DNA of 64,000 bases from assembly GCA_963556695.1 (NCBI GenBank), contig CAUWAG010000020.1, forward strand, positions 1 to 64,000, written 5' to 3'. Below the pieces are notes generated by a model. The model did not search any database, was not told the origin of the DNA, and saw only the letters and a program-made list of their open reading frames with translations. Source of the DNA: Anthostomella pinea (taxonomy: Eukaryota; Ascomycota; Sordariomycetes; Xylariales; Xylariaceae). The stretch's first letter is position 1. Each line of letters begins with the position of its first letter. Positions 9,519 to 22,763 of the stretch are shown piece by piece. The translations under genes were made by a program, and so were the position numbers.

Positions 9519-10247
9519 TTATCTTCCGGGCAATCCAGGCACGCCGACATATCTCTCCTCGCGCTCCGTCAGGAACATGACCTGCACCCAGAACTCCTTG
9601 AGGTCGGCGTCCCACCATGTCCAGTAGCGATCGCCGGTGCGGTCGATCTCCCGCGCCTGAAGCTTAAAGCCGCAGGTCTCGTACGGCTCAGCGGCGACGA
9701 GCATGTACTGGTAGTTCTTGTCCGGGGGGTCGTCGACGCGCTGCTCAAAGGCGCTCATGAAGCGGACCTTGGGCGTGACGCCCTGGCTGATCTCGGGGTA
9801 CTGCAGCTGAAAGAGCAGGCCCTGTTGTCGCGTTACCTGGTCCCGCACCTTTGTGATTCTGTATCCGGGACGGCCGATCTTCACCACGTTCCGTCGAATC
9901 ATACCCGCGCCAAAGCCTGCGCCCACGACACCAACCGGCAGCCCTGTGTTGGGATCGAGCTGGCCCTTGCCCTCCTTCTGCTCGCGGGCGGCGCGGCGTG
10001 CCAGATTCGTCTGGTGCTTCTTGCCCTGGGTATGGGCGAGGTAGGAGCCGTCATTCTGGTGGACGGTCAAGCAGAGGCGACATTCGAACGAGCCGACGTG
10101 GTTTCGGAAGAAGTAAGGGTCCTTGTCCAGATCAATGGTCTCGAGGGCGAGCTTGCGCAGGCGCTCACGACGATCCGCATTCGTCGCGCTGTACGAGGCC
10201 ACACCACCGCCACCAAACTTGGAGCCGGCGCGATTCTGATAATCCAT
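9519..10247 (-). CDS. Splicing factor 3A subunit 2 (SF3A2/Prp11 homolog)
   Basis: This intronless 242-residue protein has the length and order expected of ascomycete SF3A2. It begins MDYQNRAGSKFGGGG, the invariant N-terminus of the family. A matrin-type C2H2 finger follows (FECRLCLTVHQNDGSYLAH, Cys56, Cys59, His72, His78). The C-terminal half carries PGYRITKVRD and SAFEQRVDDPPDKNYQYML. SF3A2 is part of the SF3a complex of U2 snRNP and acts at branch-site recognition in the nucleus. The start was set at MDYQ, five codons inside the longer open frame, because the family begins there. The metazoan proline-rich tail is absent, as usual in fungi. Confidence 0.97.
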   Translation of the reverse strand: MDYQNRAGSKFGGGGVASYSATNADRRERLRKLALETIDLDKDPYFFRNHVGSFECRLCLTVHQNDGSYLAHTQGKKHQTNLARRAAREQKEGKGQLDPNTGLPVGVVGAGFGAGMIRRNVVKIGRPGYRITKVRDQVTRQQGLLFQLQYPEISQGVTPKVRFMSAFEQRVDDPPDKNYQYMLVAAEPYETCGFKLQAREIDRTGDRYWTWWDADLKEFWVQVMFLTEREERYVGVPGLPGR

Positions 10248-11261
10248 CTTGCCCGTCCTCACCCGTGCCTGTATCGGTATATGTCGCTCGTTTGTTGATG
10301 CGTCGTCGGAATGCGCGATGGTATTTCGTCGGTGACTCTGACGTAGGAGAAAGGTACGGTCGTGACGACGTGTTTGGGATGTACGATACGTTAGATACCG
10401 TGGCAGCCGTGGGTAGACGTGAAGGTAGCGGAGATGTTCCTGGACGGAGTTCTGAGTGTCTGCAAGCCTGCAAGCCTGTCCTCAGCGCAAAGTGCAAATA
10501 AGTGGGTCAATACTCTAGATCGAGCGGCCCGTTACCGCCTGACAGCGGCACTTGCAGCTGGCAAGACCACTCTGCAAGGGGCGGCTCCTCTGAGAGGTCT
10601 CTCCATATCGCAGAAGCCTCTGTTTACTGGCCATAGATACTTATTGGTGTACCATTCACGATACTGAGGAAATCAGAAGCAAGTTTAAGGTGCACCCCAA
10701 CAATGATCAGGTTCATCTGCTGTCTGGTATCTCGTCACACATTCGTCCTTGAGGGTGGGCCATATGCCTGAACCATGAATGCGGGAACCTCCATTTCAAC
10801 ACGATGTAGTCCAGAGAGCATGTCCCTTTTGCTTCAACTCCTCGTTCGTAATCTCGCATGTGATACCAAGGGATTGCCATCCATGGTCAGGTCTATGCCT
10901 TCCGTCCCTCATGCTATGGCTCTACTAACGAGAATCTTGGTGCGCGATACAAAAGCCGTCCGTCCGTGCTTGCAATGACAGAATCTCAACGGTAATTAAT
11001 CCATCAAGTGTTGTTGTTGTTGTTTATTTTGCTTCTCAAGATATGGGGGTACGTAAAAGGCGTTTTCCCAAAAGTGACCGAATCCTCAAGGGTTTGGGCC
11101 GTTCAAGCCAGTTAGGGGGTATACGTCGATTGCTGGAGCGGCAACACCAGTCAGCCAGCCACCATAGTGTTCCTGTCTTGGAGACGCATCACATAGCTGG
11201 TTAGCAGATACACGAGTAACACACTCGCGCGCAGCCGACCAGACTACACAAAGACACACGA
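10248..11261. other. Intergenic region between SF3A2 start and COT-1 stop
   Basis: It holds the promoter of the SF3A2 gene and the 3' flank of the COT-1 kinase gene. A (GTT)n tract followed by TATTTTGCTTC lies at about 11009-11035 and resembles the tail of a retroposon in minus orientation. Nothing else is recognisable. Confidence 0.45.
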
Positions 11262-13359
<2,098 letters not shown>

Positions 13360-15229
13360 CTTGATGGCAGTCGCTCGCAGCGCCGTATCTCGCTGAGGAG
13401 TACTTGGATGGTGATTTAGTTGGACACGGAGAGAATTTCTTGGGTGGTGCGCCGGATGGTAGTTTCGTCTGGTCCTGTGCGTATCTGGTCGAAACACGGG
13501 TTCAGACGAATACGAGCTTCGGGTCTCGAGGTTGGGTGTCGAGTTGGGAGTCGAGGAGGACGAGAACTACGAAAAGGACGAGAAGGACGAGAAGGACGAG
13601 AAGGTGTGCCCCTCCAGGACAGGTCGGGTACGTAGAGACGGTATGCTGATTGTTCTGAATGGAGAGTTGGCGGGTTCAGTGTTGGATGTTGAACTGTCTT
13701 ATCGATACCCGACTTCGACAATGATCCCCTGACAGAAGATGTTGGCTGCAGTGTGGCTGCCCCTCGCGTGCCTACCTGCGTGATGGTCCCCTGGAATTCG
13801 GCTTCAAGCTATCACAAAGTCAACAACATCAACAATGGCACTGAATGGGTAGCGAGCTGCACGGGAAAGGGAGGCAGACACCCAGGTGAATGCAGGCGGT
13901 GGAGAGAGGGGTGAAAGTGGGAATGGAATCGGAAATACCCTTACTGTGTACACACTGACCACAGGAAGATCCAGGGGAGGTCCAGGGAGGTCCAGGTCTG
14001 TGCACTACACAGTACAGGGCCTAAGGTTAGCTTCAATTGAGTTGCGGCCCGCAACCTTCCAAGTTCCCACTGACCGGGAATCGTGATGTGCTGTGTGTCG
14101 CTTGAAGACGACAGGGACGAAGGGATTGATTTGGTATTTGCTTTCCATACCTACTCACATGGCACAGGAAATAGGGGACAACCAGATATTTTGCACTCTA
14201 CACAGTACAAGCCCTCCTCCTCCCTCTCCCTGGATTCAAAAGGGATAGCTCCATGCATGGAAGAACACATGAGTGGCTGGTGGGAGACGGTGAGGGTGTG
14301 GATGAGACCCTTGAAAACACCGAAACACTGCCAGTCCCCCCCTGAAGTCTAGCCAGTGCAGCGCTCGAGTGTTCCATCGTTGCGATAGCGCCATTCCGGT
14401 GTGGCGTCCACGTGCCAAGCATCCCGGGCAATGATCCGGCCGGGGGTCACCGCACGCAGAACCCCACCTGCTACATCCAGCTAGTGTATCGTCCTTCGTC
14501 CAATCAGTGAATCTCATATGGCTTCATCGAGGAGCATGATCTGTGCGCCTTTGGCTTCGTTTGAATATGCTGGTTGACAGGGCAAAGAACGAAGAAGCTG
14601 GTCTTCTTGAACATCGGAATGCCGAGGTGTATAAACCAAAACAAAATATAAGTATGACATGGTCCCTATAGCTCCTATAAGCATCGAAATGAGGTCGCAA
14701 TTGCCGCTGTGTTTGGGGGCTTGTGCCCGTTTGGAAGACGGCGTCTCTCAAGTGAGAACTCGTATACTCAACTCCCCAAACGGTTCACATAATGAACTCC
14801 TTAAAGACTTGCCACCAGCCATCACTCCAGGGGCCATTGACTAGCTGCTTTTGTTGTCTTCTCATATGCTCCCAAGAGAAAGGGGTGAAGGAGACAACCG
14901 CCGGTATGCAAGTGTAGAGCACCTCGGCCAAACGAGGCTTCTATGCATTTCAGCAGACGGATGCGTATATCGAGTCCGCTAGGCTTTTGATAGATCCGGT
15001 CCGACAAGAACTTCTTATCGGCAGCTGCCAACTGCAGACCCTTGTCTATCGTCAATTGGACGGTCCGGCGGCGTGAAGCTCCCAATAAATTTCAGGCGCT
15101 TGAATCCAATCTTCAGCTGTCTGTGAATGCGAATGCGACTGGTGTTGTATAGCACCGCACACTGCGCGTGATTCCACCAGAAACAAAGAATCGAGGTTTT
15201 CGCGGTCTTCCATTTAGGAGCACCTTACA
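13360..15229. other. Long intergenic region upstream of COT-1 and TIM54
   Basis: This 1.87-kb region separates the divergent COT-1 and TIM54 genes. It probably contains a long 5' leader for the kinase, with several short upstream frames (for example 13416-13497 on the minus strand). A GGACGAGAA-type tandem lies near 13570-13602 and a GGTCCAGG repeat near 13975-13995. No gene is apparent. Confidence 0.45.
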
Positions 15230-16710
15230 ATGGCGGACTCAAACCCTCCTCCAACAGTACCAGGAGGTGGTGCTGGCCCAGCTGCCAATGCCACTGCTGC
15301 TGCGGTAAGTCTTCACTAGCCCGGTCGAGTACCTAAGAGGTAAAAGCTCAAAGGACGAGGAAGACTGACACACCTTCGCAGGCGTCGAGTGCGCCAAATA
15401 CAGCAGCTACATACAAGGCGCCAACCCCCAACCCGGCCCTGCGCATGATGGGCATCCCCGGTCTGCCCAAGAAGCTCCCGTCGCGCAATTGGATGATCTT
15501 CTTTGCCATCACGGGTTCCCTCTCGGCCGCCATAGTCTACGACAAGCGCGAAAAGAACCGCGCGACAGCCAAGTGGACGCGGGCTGTCTCACACCTCGCG
15601 TGCGAACCCATTGCCAGCCCGACCCAGCTGCCGCGCCGTCTGACCATTTTCCTCGAGAGCCCGCCTACTGACGGCCTGCGAGTCGCCCAGGACCACTTTA
15701 CCGAATATGTGAAGCCCATCCTGGCCGCCTCCGGCCTCGACTGGGAGTTCGTGCAGGGCCGGAAGGAGGGAGACGTCAGAGCTGCTGTGGCTGAGAGGAT
15801 ACGGAGGACGAGGGGGCCGGACGCCACTGATACACCGCAAACACAGGAAGAGATGGTGCGGGAGCTAAGGCAGAAGAATGGCACACCTGAATATGAGGGG
15901 ATAAAGGGCGACATTGTGATTGGAAGACATACATGGAAAGAATACGTTCGGGGACTGCATGAAGGCTGGCTCGGACCTCTGACTGCGCCAGCAGTACCAG
16001 TTCCTGAGCCGCAAGTCACGCCTCTTGAGGCGGCGGAAGCTACGTCAGGGGGTGTCGAAGGGGAGAAGGCCCCGGACCAGCCTGAGGAAGAGTCCAAGGA
16101 GAAGGCTGAAGAAAAGCCTGAGCAAAAGCCTGAGCGACCACCTCAACCACCGCCCTACAACACCACGAACGACTATCCCACCTCTCACTTGCCTATGCTC
16201 ATTCCCGCCGAGTTCTCCCCTTCGACCCCTATAACGTTCCCCCATATTCTCGGCTTCTCTCACACCTTCACCCGACTACGACGTTTCCTCAACCGCCGAT
16301 ATCTGGCAGACGACATCGGCCGCGAGGTTGCCGCTGTCTGCTTCGCAGCAGCTCGCGAGTACCGCGAGGACACCAGCACCACCGGATCAGAACAGCAGAC
16401 CGCCCTCGAGGAAGAGGAGGCGGACTGGCCCAAGTCCGTATGGAAAGAGGCAAAGCCGAAAGAGACCGAGAAGGATTCCATTGCAACGACTACCCCTCCC
16501 GAAAAGATCTGGACGAGCCCCATGGTGCTAGACCCTCGTATTGCATTGCGCATGCGCAGGTTCGAGATGCAGCCTGCGGACGAAGCCCGCGCTAAGGAGA
16601 TTGTCGTCCCTGAAGAGGAGATCGAGGGCTGGATCAAGGGCAGCGTCCGAAGCACGTGGCGTTGGGCCGTGTCGAAACCCGAGCCCGATCCTTCCTGGGT
16701 TGACGAATGA
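15230..16710 (+). CDS. TIM54: Mitochondrial inner membrane translocase subunit TIM54
   Basis: Exons 15230-15304 and 15382-16710 (77-bp GTAAGT..CAG intron) encode 467 residues, the usual size. The N-terminus is Ala/Pro-rich. GIPGLPKKLPSRNWMIFF leads into one membrane helix (about 62-79), followed by YDKREK, the hallmark of TIM54. RLTIFLESPPTDGL and WEFVQGRKEGDVR are further family blocks. A Glu/Lys-rich linker (about 230-255) is followed by the conserved LGFSHTFTRLRRFLNRRYLADDIGRE segment and a C-terminal Trp-rich end. TIM54 is a subunit of the TIM22 complex, which inserts carrier proteins into the inner membrane. Confidence 0.95.
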
Positions 16711-17400
16711 GCACACATTTGGCGTTTGTACATGATGCTCCTCTGAGCCCAGCTGTTGGTCGGGGAGAAGTCACCTGTGGAAATACTTGTAGTGATATGT
16801 AGAAGGGGATACCATCTTGCGTGCATCATCGGTTGGTCATGCGGGTCTGCTTGTATCATACGGGTCTGTTGGTACAACACAGTCTCGCGTGTTCGTGTTG
16901 TGGTGTATATAGAAGGGCACGCGGGTATGTACGAGTCCCAGTAGCTGGTGGCCGAGTTTGCTTTCCTGGGCATTGAAGCGCCAGGAAGACGCCCTCTCTG
17001 GCCACCTTTACATATAATATTACCTCACACCTCTATCTCAGGAGCACTCGCGCTCTTCAAACTGATAGGATCAAGAATCGCGTTCTCGTGTGATGGCGCC
17101 TTGTCGGCGCTCTGCCCACAGCCATGCGTGGCCATAGTAGCAGCAGCCATGCGTGTCTCCCTCGGCAGCAACATGTTCTCGAGAGCCACTCAAGTTCCAA
17201 CGGAGTCAGTTGCATGGACCTAATGGCCCATGGCCGCAGGCCACACCGATTGCATGATGATGTCAAGGGCATACAGCGGGCCGAGCCTGTAGCGATGTAG
17301 CCGCGTAGCGAAGCCCCAAGACATACCTCAGCTCCACGGCGCCGAGCTCGTACGGGCAAATTGTAGGCTGGCGAGATGGGTGGTACGTAGCCTCGGTCCC
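16711..17400. other. Intergenic, no gene seen
   Basis: This is the 3' flank shared by two convergent genes, TIM54 on the plus strand and the FAM192A/Fyv6 protein on the minus strand. No frame here shows a domain. A GC-rich segment near 17225-17320 (GGCCGCAGGCCAC and CGCGTAGCGAAGCCCC) may be retroposon-derived, but I found no boundary. Confidence 0.45.
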
Positions 17401-18300
17401 TCAGTCATCATCGTCCTCGTCGGATCCGTAGTCAACAAGACCCAGCTTTGGCTTCGCCTGTGCCGTTGCCGGTGCCGGTGCCGAGGCCAACGCAGTCGGT
17501 TCGTGCAATTCGGATGACTTCGCCTCAGAGACGTTCGGTGGAGCTGTCGCCGTGCTCGGTTTCTCCTGAACATCAGCAGCAACACCCGCCTTCGCCTCCT
17601 TTCCGCCGTCACTGGCCCTTCTCTTCACGCCCTTCACAACACCCTTCGCCTCCCTCTCCCTCTTGCGCTTCCTCCCAGCCGCGGCCCACGTAACCACCGT
17701 CTCGTCCGCCTCATCAACCGCAGCCCCGTCATCATTAGTACCACCGCCGCCACCAGCAGGCGTCTTCTGGGCCTTACGGAAGCTCGCAAGCCGCTCCTCC
17801 GTCTCCCGCTTGACGCGATCCTCCTCCATCTTCCGCGCGTCCTTTATGCTGTCCAAGTAGTCGACTTCATCGTCGTCTAGGGCGCGGAACTGGTTGCGGA
17901 TGCGGTTTTGCTCTTCGAAGGCTGCTTGCTTGGCCGCTGTGTCGCAGTACAGTTGGCGTCAGCGCATACGTCCTACCGTCGGTCGCCGGTATGGCAGTGG
18001 GAATAGGAATAGGAATAGGAATAGGAATGGGAATGGGAATGGCACGCTACCTTTGTTCGCCTGCAGGATGTCGTGCAGACTCTGTTCCCCGCCGCCCTCG
18101 ACGTTGGCTTTGCGCGCCTGTTCGCGCTGCTGCCGCTGGGCCTCGAGCTCTTTCTGCACCGCCTCCCATTCTGTGTTCTTCTTGGGGGCTTCCTTGTCCC
18201 ACTGTGCGGTCTGCGCTTTCAGCGGCGGCACGGCGGGAGGCGCCTCGGCAGCCTCACCGTCGCCTGCGATGGTGCCGCTGGAGACGAAGCGCGAAGTCAT
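17401..18300 (-). CDS. FAM192A/Fyv6 N-terminal domain protein
   Basis: Exons 18300-18051 and 17936-17401 encode 261 residues. They are split by a 114-bp intron that carries (GGAATA)n-type repeats. The N-terminus MTSRFVSSGTI and the helix SLHDILQANKAAKQAAFEEQ, then RIRNQFRALDDDEVDYLD, are the signature of the FAM192A (NIP30/PSME3IP1) domain, also found in yeast Fyv6, a second-step splicing factor. The middle is Lys/Arg-rich with a nuclear-localisation-like cluster (GRKRKREREAK), and the tail ends YGSDEDDDD. The protein is therefore probably nuclear and linked to the spliceosome or proteasome activator. The splice junction restores the conserved helix exactly, which fixes the intron. Confidence 0.93.
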
Positions 18301-18525
18301 CTTGGGGGCATTTGCTCGGACGGTGGAGGCTTGAGAGGTGCGAGTGCAGGTGAGGAAGCTCAAGGTTGAAGCTCGGGGCCATCTGGCAGCTGCAGCTGGC
18401 AACCAGAGTCCGAGCTGCCAGACAGCTGAGGGGCTATCGCGGCCGACGCAAAATGCTTTCAGGGGTAACCAACTCATCCTTACCGTTCAACCTCGTACCA
18501 TTGCGCCCCGACAACGATTCGACTA

Positions 18526-18945
18526 TTAGCAAGTTCGCAGGTCATTAACGGTATCACCCGATCCATAAAATGCTTCCACTGAGGGCCTTTCGCTGATGGC
18601 CGAGACTTCAGTCTTCCCTGTTTTGTCCCTTGTAGGACAGTCGCAGTCGCTGCTGTCATGCTTAACCGGCACCCAGCACCGGTTCGAACACTGTGTTTTG
18701 GGTGAGTCTGCTTTATGGTAGTGGTTGATCAGGAACTTCACAACCAGGAGAATGGGTAGGGGCCAAGCAGCTCCAGGGTTCAGTGAGGTCGTGTCTACGT
18801 ACTCGTCTATCAGTGCCAGCGTGTTGCTTCTAGGGTTTGTACAGTCCCTGGTGCTTTCGGCAGCTTGCATCTCTTCGTTTGTAAGTGGTGTGAACCTAGG
18901 GCAGACTTCTGCCTCCGGAACTATGATCTCTCGCTGCGCTGCCAT
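18526..18945 (-). CDS. Hypothetical protein, unrecognised
   Basis: This open frame of 139 residues is divergent from the exonuclease-like gene, with 84 bases between the two ATGs. The N-terminal half (MAAQREIIVPEAEVCPRFTP) looks protein-like. The later part contains LPILLVVKFLI, a short hydrophobic stretch, then a Cys-rich segment (CSNRC, CDC). No family is recognised. It could be a real small gene, perhaps with an unrecognised intron, or antisense to a 5' leader. The 225 bases between it and the Fyv6-type gene show nothing. Confidence 0.3.
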   Translation of the reverse strand: MAAQREIIVPEAEVCPRFTPLTNEEMQAAESTRDCTNPRSNTLALIDEYVDTTSLNPGAAWPLPILLVVKFLINHYHKADSPKTQCSNRCWVPVKHDSSDCDCPTRDKTGKTEVSAISERPSVEAFYGSGDTVNDLRTC

Positions 18946-19029
18946 CTGGGAGCTGCCTTCTTGTAGCTAGACCTGAGTCTTCGCATCCTGTCTCCTTCCT
19001 ATTCTCTTCGTTCACTTTACCCGCCAACG

Positions 19030-19935
19030 ATGGCTACAACTAAAGCGATGGATGCCGCAGCAGCAGAAATCCAGCCACCTCTGACCGTCATAGACGTGAA
19101 GACGTCCGAAGCGCTTGAGTCCCTACTTGAAACCATCTCTGGTCTTCCAACCAAGCTCCCATCGCTGTACCTGGACTACCAAGGACCTGCCGATGGCAAT
19201 GTCATCACTCTGTGTCTCTTCATCCCACCAAACGTTATCTACCGTGTCCTGCTCGGCACGCGCCGTAGCGTAGACCCGTCCGCTTCGAACGCCATGGGAG
19301 TTTCTCTCAAAACGATCCTGGAGTCCGACTATATTCCCAAAGTCACTTTCGACGTCAGATCCCCCTCCAGCGTGATGTTTCGCCATCACGGCATATCACT
19401 CGACGGCATTCGGGACCTGCAGCTCATGGAGCTTGCGAGTCGAAACGCCAAGCAGCACAAGAAGTACCTTACAAGATTCACGAAGTGCGTCGACCACGAC
19501 ATCCCTTCTTCCAATGATGTCAGGAAGCGATGGCAAGATACCAGCAATGTGGACGACTACCACGTGTTCAACGTGTTGGGCCACGCTCCACGATCAACCA
19601 TGAAGCGCGTGGAGATATACCCGACGCTGTACAGCATCTACTACGCGAAGCTCCATCTCTCACGCGAGGCATTCTGGCTTTGTGAGTCCCGTTTCCAGCT
19701 GCAAGAGCGAGTCATGGCATCGCAGGACACTAAATTCGCCGTCGGCAAGAAAGACAATGCTCTGGGTCCGGCGGTCTCGTATCAGCACGAGTTGAGAGAG
19801 AAGGCGATGGAGAGCTGGAACGAGAGGATTAAGATGGAGAGACTTGCTGGGGAATACGAATTGGATGACGATGCCGACTGGGTTCCTATTCAAGGGTCAA
19901 CGAGATTGGCTCCTTTACAGCTGCTATTTGGCTGA
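19030..19935 (+). CDS. 3'-5' exonuclease-like (RNase D-type fold) protein, probably degenerate
   Basis: This is a single-exon protein of 301 residues. The order of motifs follows fungal RNase D-like 3'-5' exonuclease domain proteins: VIDVKTSEALESLLE, then PSLYLDYQGP (exo I), then SLKTILESDYIPKVTFDVRSP (exo II with its Asp) and GIRDLQLMELASR. The family normally has DxE in exo I; here it is DYQ, so the second acidic residue is replaced by Gln. I also find no clear exo III Asp in the C-terminal half. Nuclease activity is therefore doubtful, and a binding role is possible. It is divergent from the small ORF at 18526-18945. Confidence 0.7.
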   Translation: MATTKAMDAAAAEIQPPLTVIDVKTSEALESLLETISGLPTKLPSLYLDYQGPADGNVITLCLFIPPNVIYRVLLGTRRSVDPSASNAMGVSLKTILESDYIPKVTFDVRSPSSVMFRHHGISLDGIRDLQLMELASRNAKQHKKYLTRFTKCVDHDIPSSNDVRKRWQDTSNVDDYHVFNVLGHAPRSTMKRVEIYPTLYSIYYAKLHLSREAFWLCESRFQLQERVMASQDTKFAVGKKDNALGPAVSYQHELREKAMESWNERIKMERLAGEYELDDDADWVPIQGSTRLAPLQLLFG

Positions 19936-22763
19936 TGAAGGTTTGGTGATATAAAATGGGGACACCCACGAACTATGCATTGTCGTCGAGGCGTTGCAGG
20001 TGGTTCGAAACGGCGAAGACCGCAGTGGTACATGTACAGTCTAACACTATGAGGCAATGAAAGGTTAGCATCATCTGACTTTCTGATAGGAATAGCATTT
20101 TCAGGGGTTAATGACATCGAAGTCAATGAAGCGAGAAAGGGATACGAATAATTCTATTTGGTACAACCTGCTACTTGCACAGTTCTCTGCCTGCAGTTGA
20201 ACTGATGTTCTAATAGGTAAGCAAGTAGCTAAGCAACGTCGTGGACAGACATACACACACATTCAAGCCTATCTCTGCAGCTAAAGTCAGGCACACCATT
20301 ACCATGGTCCAGTACACCCCAATGACAAGGGCGTCTTGAATGAGAACTCGACCAATCGAGCCAGCGGAAGTCGCTCAGCAGCCTGAAATCATGTCACCGT
20401 TGTATACAGTACCCACGCAGCACAGCGTCGAGAACGGAAACTGATCCAGTAGAGTGTATACCACGAGCGGGTGAGCGAGCGGATCTCCCGAGTCAGAGCC
20501 CAGTGTAGTGACAGACACATGTAGTACAGAACCGCAATAGAAGAGCCAGCCGTCCCTCATTTCCACCGCTTGCTCGCTACCAAAGAAGCGCACGTCATGC
20601 ACGTGGCATCGCGAGTATCAACTCGAACCTACCTGACTCCAGAAGAAGCAGACAAATGGAACGGGACAGTAGCAACCCGCAGGCATGGCAAGATATGACA
20701 AGCAAACACGCAGAGCGAATGCAACCTACCGCATGTGCAACGTCCCGACCAAGTACCTACCAGGATGCAGCGAGCCGCCGATAAGGAGAGATTCGGCACT
20801 GGGCCGATCTTGCTTGGTGTCACCATTCGTACACATGACAGGGCTCGCCTGAAACGATGACCTACTTGTCGACGGCGCTGGTCTTCAGGGAGTTTCACTT
20901 GTAGCCTCCGTCTCCCTCGCGATGGCGGAGACTGACGATGTCAACCAAGCACCGCGCTTGACTTCGGCCCGCCTACTGGTAGACTCGGTTGCCTGACGTG
21001 CACGACTCTCCCAGATCCGCGCAAACCTGGAGGACGCCCACAGCCATAACCGCACGACAGCGCAGCCCAACCGAGCTCTTCGCACAGTGCGCCTGCTCCC
21101 GATGGCCCGACGGCACGAAGACACGTTCTAATGTGCTCAGTGTCTCCACGATGAGCTGTATATATATATGCGGATGGCCGTGGCTTGAAGCCTGGTTCCA
21201 AGCAGCTCCAACACCAATATTAGGAGGCCAATCCGACTCATAGCACTACTGCCCTTCCTTGTTCTTTACTTTCCCGCTCACATGCCGCATGGTATCCGAG
21301 GAAGCCCACGCGAAATTTTTAGGGGAGTTTTGCACAATTTGCCTGTATTTTAGGGGTTGAGTGTCTGTATATGTAGCAGGAAGGCGAAAAGGCCTCACTG
21401 GGTGCAACCCCGATTGTTTCTTGGATATCGGGTCGTCCCTCAACAAGCGGCCTTTGCCCATGGGCAACAACCGCGCCCACGCGCACGAATACCACCGGAG
21501 ACGTTGTTGACATCCCCTTCTGAACGACCCTGCTAAAGCAAGCGCCCACCGCTACCACCATCTCTTCGCCAACCTAGTTGTGACCCAGCCGAACCCATGC
21601 CTTGATAGTAAGAATCATGCCAGTCGTGAAGAAAATGGGAAAGCGCCCATCTCAAGGGGCAGAACAATTAAATGACAAGAGCCCCCAATCATCAAACCCC
21701 ATAACGCAAGCCCCAAACCCACGGTCCCCCATTTTCTTGGCGACAGAAAGTCAATGATATAAACCATCGCGAATATCGTGTTCGCCATGATGACTGATTG
21801 ACGTAGCCGCGACTGAACCTGCAATGCCGTTTTAAGTTGTTGGTTTCAGGTCGCAGCAGGAAGCAGGACATTGGCGCGCAACACCTCCATATCGGGTTAC
21901 GAAGTAAAATCAAAAAGCAAGGGCCGAATCTCAAGCCCTGACCGTGTGTACAACTCCTGGGCTGCTGCCATCCCCATTTTCTTTCTTTTGAAGCCGAAAA
22001 GCCAATGCCGCAGATTATACTCCTGAAACGTGTCGGAAAAAGTGTGCCATTGGCAAAGCTCTGACCATACATTGCAGCGACCGTCCCCGAGCCCATGAAG
22101 GCCATCCAAGACAGGACGAGTGAGCTAATGAGCCAGTGTCCTGGAATCAAGCTCATGTGGACCCAAGTCTGGGTTCTGCTACTGTGAGTCAGAGAAAGTG
22201 GTAATGAACGACTCGCTAACGTAACCACACGGCGGCGATCTCCTCTTTTTTAAAAACGCCGAATGAAGCCTGGACTTTTGCCGCCGTCGCTATAAAATGC
22301 GAAATCAAATGGAACATGCCCGAATCTAGTGCAATGAAAACGCCGGGCCATCTGGGGAATACCGAAGCCAATAAACGCCAATTAGAATGATGATCAATGC
22401 GGAAGAGGAAGTCATGAAAACATGGAAACACAATCGGACAGGCTGAGGTGTCACCAAACGCGGGATATCGAGATGATGTTGCGACGAACTGGAGGTCGAA
22501 GGTCGAGTATCGAAGGATCGAATTAGTTTCGACTCGAAGTCGATCGAAGTTCGGGGGTGAAATGTGAGATCTCGTATTACGTGAAAGGTTCCTCTTCCGG
22601 CCGGTGTTCCCATGGGGTATCTGAATAATGAACATGTTCGCGAATATGCCAGAAGTATGTCCAAACAGCCGATGCATGGCAGTGTGGGCAACTTCTGGCT
22701 GGGTTGATGGACGGTCGCGTTTCACCACCACTGGTCGTATCTCCATGACAGGACGTACCACAC
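19936..22763. other. 2.8-kb stretch without a confident gene
   Basis: The longest frames (minus strand 22216-22839 and 21692-22228) have hydrophobic patches such as LISSLVLSWMAFMGSG, but I could not assemble a splicing pattern or recognise a membrane-protein family. Some of it is likely the 3' untranslated region of the cyclin gene. A (TA)n run lies at 21161-21168. Confidence 0.4.

Noticed and set aside
9474..10298. 274-codon plus-strand ORF
   Set aside because: Antisense shadow of SF3A2, which is complete and conserved on the minus strand.
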